Shown here in pieces: positions 35,061 to 43,727 of a stretch of 64,000 bases of DNA. The stretch is from JASHVB01 sp963780805. GTDB lineage: Bacteria > Pseudomonadota > Alphaproteobacteria > Acetobacterales > Acetobacteraceae. A model generated the notes under the pieces. The model ran no database searches, was not told where the DNA came from, and saw only the letters and a program-made list of their open reading frames with translations. The stretch is from the NCBI GenBank assembly GCA_963780805.1, contig CAWADP010000003.1, positions 1-64,000 of the forward strand, in the 5' to 3' direction. Positions within the stretch are counted from its first letter, which is position 1; each line of letters begins with the position of its first letter. A program made the translations under genes and the position numbers.

Positions 35061-36803
35061 GTGGCTTCCCCGAGCAGTATATTTCGTCAAATCCGGCCGT
35101 CCGGCGTGCGTCAGATCCGCCTCTGCAGCGGGCTGGTACTGCTCTTGTACGTGTCGCTGCACCTGACCAACCACGCGCTGGGCAACGTGTCCCTGGCGGC
35201 CATGGAGCGCGGCCTGCTGGTGCAGAAATTCATCTGGCAGGGCTGGATCGGCACCATCGCGCTGTACACGGCCCTGACGGTGCATTTCGTATTAGGGCTG
35301 TACGCCCTGTACGAGCGCCGTCGCCTGCACTGGACGCCGCCCGAACTGGCGCAACTCCTGCTGGGCCTCGCGGTACCGCCGCTGCTGGCGAACCATCTTG
35401 CGGTGACGCGCGTCGCGTTCGCCGAGTTCGGATTGAATAAGGGCTATGCCCAGGAACTGTATTCCTTCTGGATTGCGGCGCCGGCGCTTGGCTGGATCCA
35501 ACTGACGCTGCTTGTCGTCGCTTGGCTGCACGGCTGCCTGGGCATCGCCTTCTGGCTGCGGCTGAAGCCGTGGTTCGAAAAGCTGCAGGCGCCGCTGCTG
35601 GCGATCGCAGTGCTGCTGCCAGTGCTCGCATTGCTCGGCTACCTGCAGGCGGGACGGACAGTGGTGGCGCTGGCGCAGGACCCGGCCTGGCTTGCCGCCG
35701 CCACCGCGCCGTCGCGAGTCGGCACGCCGCAACAGGGTCTCTGGCTCACCAACCTGCGCAACGACTTCCTGCTGTTCGATGGCATCGCGCTGCTGCTGGT
35801 CGTACTGGGCCGCATCGCGCGTGGCGCCGTCGAGCGCCACCGCGGCCGCATCTGCGTGACCTTCGCCGACGGCCGCAAGCAGCACGTACCGCTCGGCTTC
35901 AGTGTGACGGAAGCCAGTCTGCTCGCCGGCATTCCCCATGCCGGCCTGTGCGGCGCCCGTGCGCGTTGCTCCTTATGCCGCGTGCGCGTGCTGGGCGCGC
36001 CGACGCTGCCGCCCCCGCAGGAGCCGGAACGCCGCGTGTTGGCGCGCCTGCGCGCCGATCCCGCGCATATCCGGCTGGCGTGCCAGCTTCGCCCGCTGAG
36101 CGACGTCGCGGTGCTGCCACTGGTGTCGCCGGACGCGCAGGCCGCGTTCCTGCATCGCCGCCAGCAACGCGTGATCCCGCATGAGCAATTCATCGCCGTG
36201 CTGGTCGCCGACATGCGCGGTTCGACACAACTCGCCGCTGTCCGGTTGCCCTATGACAACGTGTTCATCCTGGGGCGGTTCGTGGCGGCAATCTCTGCGG
36301 CGGTGGTGGAGGCCGGCGGCGTGCCCAACCAGTTCCTCGGTGACGGCGTGCTGGCAATCTTCGGCCTGGACTGCGATGCGCGTTCCGCCTGCCGCCAGGC
36401 GGTGACGGCGGTCGCGCTGGTCGCCCGCAACATCCGCCAGCTCAACGCCGCGTTGGTGCATGAATTGCCGGTGCCGATCGACTTCGGCGTGGGCGTGCAT
36501 TGCGGACAGGCGGTGGTCGGCGAGATCGGCTTCCGCGACCATGTCGCGTTCACGGCGCTGGGTGACGCACCGAACGTCGCATCACGGCTCGAGGCGATGA
36601 CGAAGGAGCTGGGTTGCGAGGCCGTGGTGTCGGAAGACGTGCTGCAACAGGGCGGGCTCGGCGCGGATGGCTTGGAACTGCAACCCCACATGGCGTCCCT
36701 GCGCGGCCGCGCCGAGCCGGTGCCGGTCCGGACGGTGCGCAACATCGAGCGCGATCTCGCCGGGACTCTACATGGCATGGGCGGCATCGCGCGCACGGCG
36801 TGA
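35061..36803 (+). CDS. Membrane class III adenylate cyclase with SdhC-like anchor and 2Fe-2S ferredoxin domain
   Basis: 580 residues. Five to six membrane helices (LCSGLVLLLYVSLHLTNHAL first) with histidines spaced as in haem-b or succinate-dehydrogenase cytochrome subunits. At about residues 270-360 a plant-type ferredoxin domain follows, with the cluster motif LCGARARCSLC (CX5CX2C) and a fourth Cys in RLACQL. The C-terminal cyclase has metal-binding Asp384 (VADMRGST) and Asp428 (FLGDGVLA), and GDAPNVASRLEA supplies the transition-state Asn/Arg. The adenine-selecting Lys is replaced by Gln (PNQF). GTG 35061 follows AGGAGA by 8 bases. Quinone or redox state may control cAMP production (inferred). 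Confidence 0.87.
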   Translation: MASPSSIFRQIRPSGVRQIRLCSGLVLLLYVSLHLTNHALGNVSLAAMERGLLVQKFIWQGWIGTIALYTALTVHFVLGLYALYERRRLHWTPPELAQLLLGLAVPPLLANHLAVTRVAFAEFGLNKGYAQELYSFWIAAPALGWIQLTLLVVAWLHGCLGIAFWLRLKPWFEKLQAPLLAIAVLLPVLALLGYLQAGRTVVALAQDPAWLAAATAPSRVGTPQQGLWLTNLRNDFLLFDGIALLLVVLGRIARGAVERHRGRICVTFADGRKQHVPLGFSVTEASLLAGIPHAGLCGARARCSLCRVRVLGAPTLPPPQEPERRVLARLRADPAHIRLACQLRPLSDVAVLPLVSPDAQAAFLHRRQQRVIPHEQFIAVLVADMRGSTQLAAVRLPYDNVFILGRFVAAISAAVVEAGGVPNQFLGDGVLAIFGLDCDARSACRQAVTAVALVARNIRQLNAALVHELPVPIDFGVGVHCGQAVVGEIGFRDHVAFTALGDAPNVASRLEAMTKELGCEAVVSEDVLQQGGLGADGLELQPHMASLRGRAEPVPVRTVRNIERDLAGTLHGMGGIARTA

Positions 36804-36823
36804 GGTCGATCGCCATCCGGCGA

Positions 36824-37723
36824 TCATGTGCGAGCGTCAAGCCATTGCAACAGCGCGTCGCGGATCGGGAGCAGGCTCTTGTAGTGCAGCGTCGCCTCCG
36901 GCAGCGCGCGCACCGCTTCGGCGAGCCGTGCGGCGGTGGCACCGTCGGCGATCGCATACGCCAGTGGATAGACGTGCACGCGGATGCCGAACAATACGGC
37001 GCCGGAACGCGGCAGCCGGCGCAGCGTCTGGCGTTCCACGCGCACGAACAGTGTGTCGCCGGCGTTGGTGGCGGTCACCGCGGAATTGTGCGCGGCGCGC
37101 CACTTGCCGCCGGGTTGGAACAAAGTGGCGTCGTCCAGCACGGACCAGTTCAGCCGCGCGGCGATGTGGCCGGGCTTCACGTTGCGCATGAAGCGATCGA
37201 CCGGCGCTGCCAGTCGGTCCCCGTAGAGCGGCACCGGACGATGCACCGCGGCCAGCGGCCGGCCTAGTTTCTCCGCCAGCCGCCAGCGGCTGGGAAAGCA
37301 CAGCACGGCAGCGGTCAGCACCGGCACACCGTCCTCGAGTTGAATCAGGCACAGGTCCTCCTGCACCAGCCGGCCGGCGAGTTCCAGCGGATCACAGGAT
37401 GGATTGGCGAGGTTCCACTGCTCGCCGGTCAGGCGGTTGTGCAGCATGCCGGTGTCGCGGGCGAACCGGTGCGGATGATGTGTCACCAGGTTGTCGGCGA
37501 CCGCCGAGAGCGTTTCGGCCCGCGCTTCAGTTGAGACCGGCAGCGCGGCGAAGACATCCGCGTGGCTTTCGGTCAGCAGGCGGCGGCGTTCCTGGAGTTC
37601 GGTCGGATAGCGGTCGTCCAGTTCGAACCAGGCGGACTCGGGCAGCGTGACCAGGCCCATGGCCATACGATAGGGGCCGGGCTCAAACGGCAGGTGCAGC
37701 TTCTGCGGCGGAAGCGGGCGCAT
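36824..37723 (-). CDS. DUF3445 / haem-dependent oxidative N-demethylase subunit-like protein
   Basis: About 299 residues. The run LVQEDLCLIQLEDG, AVLCFPSRWRLAEKLGRPL, VHRPVPLYGD and IAARLNWSVLDD is the DUF3445 signature; this family includes the haem-binding alpha subunit of dimethylamine N-demethylases. LAYAIADGATAARLAEAV ends the protein. Partner electron-transfer subunits are not adjacent. ATG 37723 was chosen because family likeness starts with LPFEPGPYRMAMGL; the frame is open to 37795. Ends 20 bases from the convergent cyclase gene. Confidence 0.75.
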   Translation of the reverse strand: MRPLPPQKLHLPFEPGPYRMAMGLVTLPESAWFELDDRYPTELQERRRLLTESHADVFAALPVSTEARAETLSAVADNLVTHHPHRFARDTGMLHNRLTGEQWNLANPSCDPLELAGRLVQEDLCLIQLEDGVPVLTAAVLCFPSRWRLAEKLGRPLAAVHRPVPLYGDRLAAPVDRFMRNVKPGHIAARLNWSVLDDATLFQPGGKWRAAHNSAVTATNAGDTLFVRVERQTLRRLPRSGAVLFGIRVHVYPLAYAIADGATAARLAEAVRALPEATLHYKSLLPIRDALLQWLDART

Positions 37724-37796
37724 GGGCCATTGTGGCAGGTGTACGAAGCGCGGCCAACGTGTTGCACGTACACGTGCGCACGTGAACGCGTCCAAA

Positions 37797-37892
37797 CTGT
37801 CATCGGAGCGCAGCGAAGCAGCCTCCCGGAGGGCAGCACGTCACTTGCCGGAGATTGCTTCGCTGCGCTCGCTATGACACGCGCGATGACAG
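37797..37892. repeat. Dispersed palindromic repeat, copy 2
   Basis: Arms CTGTCATCGGAGCGCAGCGAAGC and GATTGCTTCGCTGCGCTCGC...ATGACAG; imperfect inverted copies of the unit seen at 33.9 and 41.9 kb. Sits in the 308-base gap (37724-38031), which otherwise holds only the tandem repeat below. Confidence 0.8.
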
Positions 37893-37963
37893 TCGCAATG
37901 GGACTCGCGCAATGGGACTCGCGCAATGGGACTCGCGCAATGGGACTCTGCGCAATGGGACTC
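37893..37963 (+). repeat. 14-bp tandem repeat x5
   Basis: Five copies of GCGCAATGGGACTC (first and last with a one-base variation), abutting the palindromic repeat. GCAATGGGAATC reappears at 37976. Not CRISPR: there are no unique spacers. Confidence 0.9.
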
Positions 37964-38031
37964 GCGATGACAGTCGCAATGGGAATCGCAACAACACTTC
38001 CGGTCGGGCGACAACTGCCAGAGTCGGAGCC

Positions 38032-38805
38032 TTAGCGGGTGTGGCAGCAGGCGTCCGCATCCTCCGCGGCGACGTAGCGACCGTTGGGATCGACGAAGCC
38101 GCCGCGCTCATACCGGTCGTGGAGGCGCACCCAGTCGGTGAGGTTGCCGTTGATCGTTTCGTTGCGGCCCTTTGGCGTGACATCCAGCACCGCATAGGCG
38201 TTCAGGTTAAGCTCGCCGCCGCGGGCGAAGGACGAGTAGGTATGGAAGACGTCGCCCGCGTCATCCTTGTAGAACACGCTGCGGCCGGACATTTCATCAA
38301 TGCCGAGGGGGCCGGTGGCGTAGTTGTAATAGGCCTCGCCCTTGGCCAGCTCCTCCGGGCGGAACGACACGTGGAAATCATAATTGAAGTCGTTGCCGTA
38401 GGAGGAGACGAACTTCACGGTCCAGCCCATGCGCTGGCGGAACGCCTGCAGCTTCGGCAGCGGTGCGCGGGCCACCGCGATGTAGGTCACGTCGTGATGC
38501 GCCAGATGCACCAGGGCGCCGCTGATCTGGTCGATCTCGAACGAGCACCCGACGCAGCCTTCGGTCCAGTCCGGACCGAACATGAAGTGCTTGATGACGA
38601 GCTGGCTGCGGCCATCGAACAGGTCCGCCAGGGTTTCGGGGCCGTTGGGGCCGTCGAAGACGTAGGTCTTTTCCACTTTCACCCACGGCAAAGCGACGCG
38701 CTCGGCGGTCAGCTCGTCGCGCATGCGGGTAAAGGCTTTTTCCTTAGCCAGAAGCTGCTTGCGGGCAGTCAGCCATGCATCGCGGGAGACGACGGAATTC
38801 GGCAT
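38032..38805 (-). CDS. DUF899 thioredoxin-like protein
   Basis: 257 residues. LPWVKVEKTYVFDGPNGPE, FGPDWTEGCVGCSFEID (a CxxC in the thioredoxin active-site position), VARAPLPKLQAFRQRMGW, SSYGNDFNYDFHVSF and YDRYERGG-like ending (LHDRYERGG) are landmarks of DUF899. These proteins are thioredoxin-fold and often lie near SRPBCC/ArsR pairs, as here, though their reaction is not established. Likely in the same unit as the next two genes, transcribed leftwards. Confidence 0.88.
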   Translation of the reverse strand: MPNSVVSRDAWLTARKQLLAKEKAFTRMRDELTAERVALPWVKVEKTYVFDGPNGPETLADLFDGRSQLVIKHFMFGPDWTEGCVGCSFEIDQISGALVHLAHHDVTYIAVARAPLPKLQAFRQRMGWTVKFVSSYGNDFNYDFHVSFRPEELAKGEAYYNYATGPLGIDEMSGRSVFYKDDAGDVFHTYSSFARGGELNLNAYAVLDVTPKGRNETINGNLTDWVRLHDRYERGGFVDPNGRYVAAEDADACCHTR

Positions 38806-38871
38806 GGGGAGAGTCCTTCCAGGGTTCTGTCCAGGGTTCTGTCGCGTTACGGCGTTTGGCGGGGGCTGCGT

Positions 38872-39396
38872 TCATCCTTGTTGTGTTCTGGCCTTTACCG
38901 GAAGACGATCGGGCGGTACATTTTCCGACAGCGCGGTGATAAATTCGGCGAAGCGTTCGAAGCAGCCTGTCCAGCCGTCGCGGTGGCTGTCGCATTCGGC
39001 CACCAACTCAAAGCCGGTCTGATGCAGGATGAGCAAGGTCTTGTCGCCCTGCGGCTGGAAGGTGACCTTGATGTGCATCTCGTGGCCGGGCTGGCCGTCG
39101 GCGTTCTCCCAGGCATAGCTGAAAGCCAATTGTTCCGGCGCACGAACTTCGTGATAGACGCCACGTTTGGTGCGCATGGTGCCTTCCGGCGAGCGCATCG
39201 CGACGCGGTAGGCGCCGCCGGGACGCGCATCCAGCCGGCAGGAGACGATGGTGAAGCCGCGCGGCCCCCACCAGCGCGCCGCATGCTCCTGGCTCGTCCA
39301 GGCCTTGAAGACCAGCTCGGGCGGCGCGTCGATCAGGCGCGAGACGGTGAGCTCGGGCGCTGCCGCGGCGGCGGCGCTACGATTGCTGGCGGCCAC
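38872..39396 (-). CDS. SRPBCC/AHSA1-domain protein
   Basis: 174 residues, START-like hydrophobic pocket fold: VSRLIDAPPELVFKAWTSQE, ARWWGPRGFT, DARPGGAYRVAM, a conserved FTFQ-like strand (VTFQPQGDKTLLIL) and the closing helix GWTGCFERFAEFI. Its start lies inside the last codons of the ArsR gene (20-base overlap), which is the common ArsR-SRPBCC arrangement. The ligand is unknown. Confidence 0.88.
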   Translation of the reverse strand: MAASNRSAAAAAAPELTVSRLIDAPPELVFKAWTSQEHAARWWGPRGFTIVSCRLDARPGGAYRVAMRSPEGTMRTKRGVYHEVRAPEQLAFSYAWENADGQPGHEMHIKVTFQPQGDKTLLILHQTGFELVAECDSHRDGWTGCFERFAEFITALSENVPPDRLPVKARTQQG

Positions 39397-39731
39397 CTTG
39401 CTGCCCCTTTCCTTGCAGTTCCTTCAGGTAGTCCTCCAAACGGTCGAAGCTCTGCTCCCAGTGTCGGCGGTAGTGTTCCAGCCAGGCGGCGGCGTCCTTC
39501 AGCGGTCCCGCTTCCAGGCGGCATGGGCGCCACTGCGCTGCTTTGCCGCGGGTCACGAGGCCGGCCCGCTGCCAGCACCTTCAGGTGCTTCGAGACGGCC
39601 GGGAGGCTCATGTCGAACGGTTCTGCCAGCGCGGTGACCGAGGTTTCCCCGCTCGCGAGGCGGGCCAGGATGGCACGGCGGGTGGGGTCGGCGAGGGCGG
39701 CGAAGGTGGCGGTGAGGTGGTCGGGGGGCAT
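39377..39731 (-). pseudogene. ArsR/SmtB-family regulator, frameshifted
   Basis: From ATG 39731: FAALADPTRRAILARLASGE and FDMSLPAVSKHLKVL form the winged helix. After KVLA the frame breaks. The next frame gives RAGLVTRGKAAQWRPCRLEA and WLEHYRRHWEQSFDRLEDYL, exactly the usual C-terminal half, ending at 39377. Removing one C near 39569 restores a protein of about 117 residues. As read, the product would have an unrelated tail of about 80 residues. No metal-binding Cys; this is the metal-free ArsR subgroup that accompanies SRPBCC genes. Confidence 0.82.
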
Positions 39732-40262
39732 GGCGTGGGGAACCAGGCGGTTAAGTAACCTGTTGGTTAACTAATGGGAGCAGACGGAGCCGTCAAGGGA
39801 AAGCTACGCGGGTTGTCGAGCGGATTGCGATATTCCGGGAGAGCGGGAACGCGTGCCCTCACGGTGAGGCGCGTGCCGCGGTATCCGGATCGAGATGATG
39901 CAGCCCGACCTCTAACGTCACTGACACTGACGAGAGAAGGCGAAGCGTATCAGTAGCATCACCGGGAGCACGGACCTCTTCACCTACGCTTTGATCAAGG
40001 TTGCGCCCGAGGAGCGAGAGCCTCCACGCGCGGAAAAGCAGTGTACCGAAGGGAACGTTCTTTGCTGGTGGCTATGCTTGCGTCGATTGTTGGCGTTTAC
40101 CCATTGACGGAGAATTCCCGGCAGGCCGCCCGGAATCAGACACCGCACAAGGGGTAGCGACACGACGCCCATATCCCGGCCCATATCTTGTAGATCCTAC
40201 TGGCCCCCGCCGCATCCTCGGTGCTACGCTCCAACCCAATCACCCATGGAGGAGTCGCCCGC
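39732..40262. other. 531-bp divergent intergenic region
   Basis: Between the ArsR gene and nrdB, which diverge. No gene recognised. The last 12 bases carry the GGAGGAG ribosome site of nrdB. Promoters for both must lie here but could not be placed; a NrdR box was looked for and not seen clearly. Confidence 0.45.
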
Positions 40263-41336
40263 ATGGACGGCACGGCCCGCGCCGCCGACGAACACCCGGT
40301 CCGCTTCGACCTGCTGACCGAGAACCCCGTCTACAAGCCGTTCCGCTACCCCTGGGCCTATGAATCCTGGCTCACCCAGCAGCGCGTCCACTGGCTGCCG
40401 GAGGAGGTGCCGCTGGCCGACGACGTAAAGGACTGGCACCGCAACCTCTCCGACTCGGAACGCAACCTGCTCAGCCAGATCTTCCGCTTCTTCACCCAGG
40501 CGGACGTCGAGGTGAACAACTGCTACATGAAGCACTACGCGCGGGTGTTCCGGCCCACGGAAGTGCTGATGATGCTGTCCGCCTTCTCCAACATGGAGAC
40601 GGTGCACATCGCGGCGTACAGCCACTTGCTCGACACGATCGGCATGCCGGAGCTGGAATACCAGGCGTTCATGAAATACAAACAGATGAAGGACAAGTAC
40701 GACTACATGCAGTCCTTCACGGTCGATTCGCGCTTCGAGATCGCCCGCACCCTGGCCGCGTTCGGCGCCTTCACCGAAGGCCTGCAGCTTTTCGCCTCCT
40801 TCGCCATCCTGCTGAATTTCCCCCGGTTCGGCAAAATGAAGGGCATGGGCCAGATCATCTCCTGGTCGGTGCGTGACGAAACCCTGCACTGCAACTCCAT
40901 CATCCGGCTGTTCCGCACCTTCATCCAGGAAAACCAGGAGCTGTGGAACGATGACCTGAGGCGCGAGCTCTACATCAGCTGCGCCACCATCGTGGACCAT
41001 GAGGACGCGTTCATTGACCTGGCGTTCGAGCAAGGCGCGGTGCAGGGCCTGACCTCGCAGGAGGTGAAGCAGTACATTCGCTACATCGCCGACCGCCGGC
41101 TGGTGCAGCTCGGGCTGAACGGGCTGTACCACGTGTCGAAGAACCCGCTGCCGTGGCTGGACGACATGCTGAACGCGGTGGAGCACACCAATTTTTTCGA
41201 GAATCGGGCAACCGAGTACAGCAAGGCGTCCACCACTGGCACGTGGGAGGAAGCGTTCGATGCCCCTGTCTCCGCCGCTCTGGCCGAGGAGACAGCCGGT
41301 GCCCGAACCGATTCCGATCCGACGGCGCGCATCTGA
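40263..41336 (+). CDS. nrdB: Ribonucleotide-diphosphate reductase small subunit (class I)
   Basis: 357 residues. The di-iron ligands are in TQADVEVNN, METVHIAAYSHL (Glu112, His115), FTEGLQLF and RDETLHCNS; Tyr119 is in the radical-tyrosine position (ExxHxxxY), so this is a tyrosyl-radical enzyme rather than a class Ic Phe variant. It makes deoxyribonucleotides with NrdA, which is not in the window, an unusual separation. The C-terminal tail (TDSDPTARI) does not look like the usual NrdA-docking peptide. ATG 40263 follows GGAGGAG by 8 bases. Confidence 0.93.
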   Translation: MDGTARAADEHPVRFDLLTENPVYKPFRYPWAYESWLTQQRVHWLPEEVPLADDVKDWHRNLSDSERNLLSQIFRFFTQADVEVNNCYMKHYARVFRPTEVLMMLSAFSNMETVHIAAYSHLLDTIGMPELEYQAFMKYKQMKDKYDYMQSFTVDSRFEIARTLAAFGAFTEGLQLFASFAILLNFPRFGKMKGMGQIISWSVRDETLHCNSIIRLFRTFIQENQELWNDDLRRELYISCATIVDHEDAFIDLAFEQGAVQGLTSQEVKQYIRYIADRRLVQLGLNGLYHVSKNPLPWLDDMLNAVEHTNFFENRATEYSKASTTGTWEEAFDAPVSAALAEETAGARTDSDPTARI

Positions 41337-41591
41337 ATTTTGGGAATGGCGCGATTTATCGCGATATTCCTCTGGTCGGGCGCCGCAAATTCAGTTTATG
41401 ATACGCAATGACGCGTACCGTGAGGCAAAAATCGTGTGATCAATACACAACTAATGAGATTTTAACGATTTTGTGACGAAAGTTCTTTTGCTTTGAGGCA
41501 GGGTATCACCGAGCGGACACTGGGCGTCTGGCGCTTTAGCGACGGGAGTGCGCGGGTCATTCGGTGTGGTGTCCGTGCCGTGGGAGCGTAG

Positions 41592-41927
41592 ATGGGGTTG
41601 CACCAGATGGGGACGACCACTTGGGTGACAGGTGCCGAAGGACAGCCGGTGAGTCAGGCGGAGGAGGATGCCGGCCGAGAGCATACCGGCGGCGGCGGCG
41701 CACCGCGCTATAGCCGGCGATTGTCGGACAAGATCCTGATCGCCTTCCACCATGCCTGTGATCAGGGTGATTTCGAGGTCGCCGAGCAATTGCTGCACAT
41801 CCTCGAGATGATGCTGACGCGCCGCCCGCTGACCCCCGACGGCACCAGGCGCCGCAACATGGAAAGCCTGGTCGCGGCGCATGAGCGCCTCTGGCACCTG
41901 CGCCACCCGCACAACGACGATATGTAG
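41592..41927 (+). CDS. Small conserved alphaproteobacterial protein of unknown function
   Basis: 111 residues (or 106 from ATG 41607). The second half, YSRRLSDKILIAFHHACDQG, EVAEQLLHILEMML and LVAAHERLWHLRH, is a helical segment I recognise as conserved in Rhodospirillales without a named function. The N-terminal 35 residues are Gly/Glu-rich and variable. The AT-rich stretch 41390-41480 upstream probably contains its promoter. Confidence 0.7.
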   Translation: MGLHQMGTTTWVTGAEGQPVSQAEEDAGREHTGGGGAPRYSRRLSDKILIAFHHACDQGDFEVAEQLLHILEMMLTRRPLTPDGTRRRNMESLVAAHERLWHLRHPHNDDM

Positions 41928-41942
41928 GACGACCTCGGCGCC

Positions 41943-42043
41943 CTGTCATTGCGAGGAGCGAAGCGATCGAAGCAATCTCCTGCATGATGAGCCCCACCTC
42001 ACCGCGCGGGAGATTGCTTCCGTCGTTTTCGCTCCTGGCAAGA
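41943..42043. repeat. Dispersed palindromic repeat, copy 3
   Basis: CTGTCATTGCGAGGAGCGAA... with the inverted arm ...GATTGCTTCCGTCGTTTTCG; the best-preserved left arm of the three copies. Part of a 579-base gene-free stretch (41928-42506) made almost wholly of repeats. Confidence 0.85.
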
Positions 42044-42064
42044 TACATCCCGTCATGGCCACGT

Positions 42065-42201
42065 CATGGCCGGGCTTGACCCGGGTTGTGGGCAATGTTC
42101 AGGGCTTCACCCGGCCAGAGCCGATCGGGAGCGCCAGGCACTGAACGGCCCGATCGATATTGGGAAGATGGCCGGGTCAGGCCTGGTCAAGCCCGGCCAT
42201 G
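42065..42201. repeat. Second palindromic repeat family (CATGGCCGGGCTTGACC)
   Basis: CATGGCCGGGCTTGACCCGG at 42065 is inverted at 42184-42201 (TGGTCAAGCCCGGCCATG) around about 100 bases. Related single arms occur at 34.25, 56.2 (CAAGCCCGGCCATGAC) and 62.9 kb (TCATGGTCGGGCCTGAC). Confidence 0.75.
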
Positions 42202-42506
42202 ACGGGACCGGCCATGACGGGAAAAGCATCACCGCAGTTTCATCGAGGGCGGGTCGGCCGCCAAGCCGGCGGTCAACGCGCAATGACAGCGAGTTCGCAA
42301 TAACAGGGGCTTAGCGACTTCCCGCCGCCGGCCCGCTGCGTTATTGCACGGAACCGTAACGCCGCAGCCGCGCCGCGTTGCGAGGCCCAGGCCGCGCCGT
42401 GCTCCCAGCGACCGTCAAGCCGCTACGACAACGCAACACCAGCGGCGACCCAGGTCCGTGGAGAGATGCTTTGCCGAGTTCCCCCCTCACCTCACCGCCT
42501 CCGGTC

Positions 42507-43727
42507 ATGCGCACGGCGTCGCCGGACACGGTCACGCCCGAAGCCCGCAAGGCGCTGATCGGCAGTGCCGTCGGCTACGCGATGGACGGCTTTGACCTGC
42601 TGATCCTCGGCTTCATGCTGCGGGCGATCTCCGCCAGCCTGGGGCTGCACGCCGGCGCAGGCCGCCTCTCTGGTCACCGCCACACTGGTCGGCGCAGTCG
42701 TGGGCGGCATCTTGTTCGGCATGCTGTCCGACCAGGTCGGACGCGTCCGGGTGCTGACCTGGACGATCGCGTTGTTCGCCGTCTTCACCGGCCTCTGCGC
42801 CCTGGCGCCCAAGGCTACTGGAGCCTGCTGGCGTTCCGCACCCTGGCCGGTCTCGGCCTTGGCGGAGAGTTCGGCATCGGCATGGCCATGGTCGCCGAGG
42901 CGTGGCCGGATTCCAAGCGTGCCCGCGCCTCCTCCTATGTCGGGCTGGGCTGGCAGGCGGGCGTGCTGGCGGCGGCCTTCATCACCCCGATCCTGCTGCC
43001 CGTGATCGGCTGGCGCGGCATGTTCGCCGTCGGCGTGCTGCCCGCCGTCGCCGCGTTCTTCATCCGCCACGGCCTGGAGGAGCCGGAACGCTACGTCGCC
43101 AAGGTGAAGCAGGCCGGCCACCACGCCTCCTCGCTGCGCATGCTGGTAATCGATGGCCCGACGGCGCGGATCAGCCTCGGCATGGCGATCCTCTGCGGCG
43201 TGCAGAACTTCGGCTACTACGGCGTGATGATCTGGTTGCCGAACTACCTCGGGTCACGCTTCCATTATGGCCTGACGCAGTCGGCGGTGTGGACCGCGGT
43301 CACCATCCTGGGGATGGGCGTCGGCATCTATGCCTTCGGCCAGATTGCCGACCGCATCGGCCGGCGTCCCGCTTTCCTCGGCTACATGCTGGGCGCCGCG
43401 GTGATGGTGGTGGTGTATTCCCGTCTGACCGACGCCGGAGCGCTGCTGGTCGCCGGCGCGGTGATGGGCTTCTTCGTCAACGGCATGCTGGGCGGCTACG
43501 GCGCGCTGATGAGCGAGCTGTACCCCACCGTCGCCCGCGCCACCGCGCAGAACGTGTTGTTCAACATCGGCCGCGCCATCGGCGGCTTCGGCCCGGTGGC
43601 CGTAGCCGCCATCGCCGTGCGCTACGGCTTTGAAACCGCCATAGCCCTGCTGGCAGTGATCTATCTGCTGGACATGCTGGCGTTGTGGCTGCTGATCCCG
43701 GAACGCCGTGGGAGCGCTCTGACGTGA
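42507..43727 (+). pseudogene. MFS transporter (aromatic/organic acid type) with two compensating frameshifts
   Basis: From ATG 42507: GSAVGYAMDGFDLLILGFML is helix 1 with the conserved D of the AAHS/sialate-type porters. At 42648 one extra C shifts the frame; TPAQAASLVTATLVGAVVGG and FGMLSDQVGRVRVLTW follow in the new frame. At about 42811-42815 a one-base loss restores the first frame, where YWSLLAFRTLAGLGLGGEFG continues to the end. So about 55 residues of helices 2-3, with the DxxGR loop, are out of frame. Corrected length about 406. Its stop overlaps the PyrK-like start (GTGA). Substrate inferred from context: orotate or a related acid. Confidence 0.8.

Noticed and set aside
37893..37985. 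Short regularly spaced repeats, considered as CRISPR
   Set aside because: Units are 14 bp and contiguous with no unique spacers and no cas genes; a simple tandem repeat.
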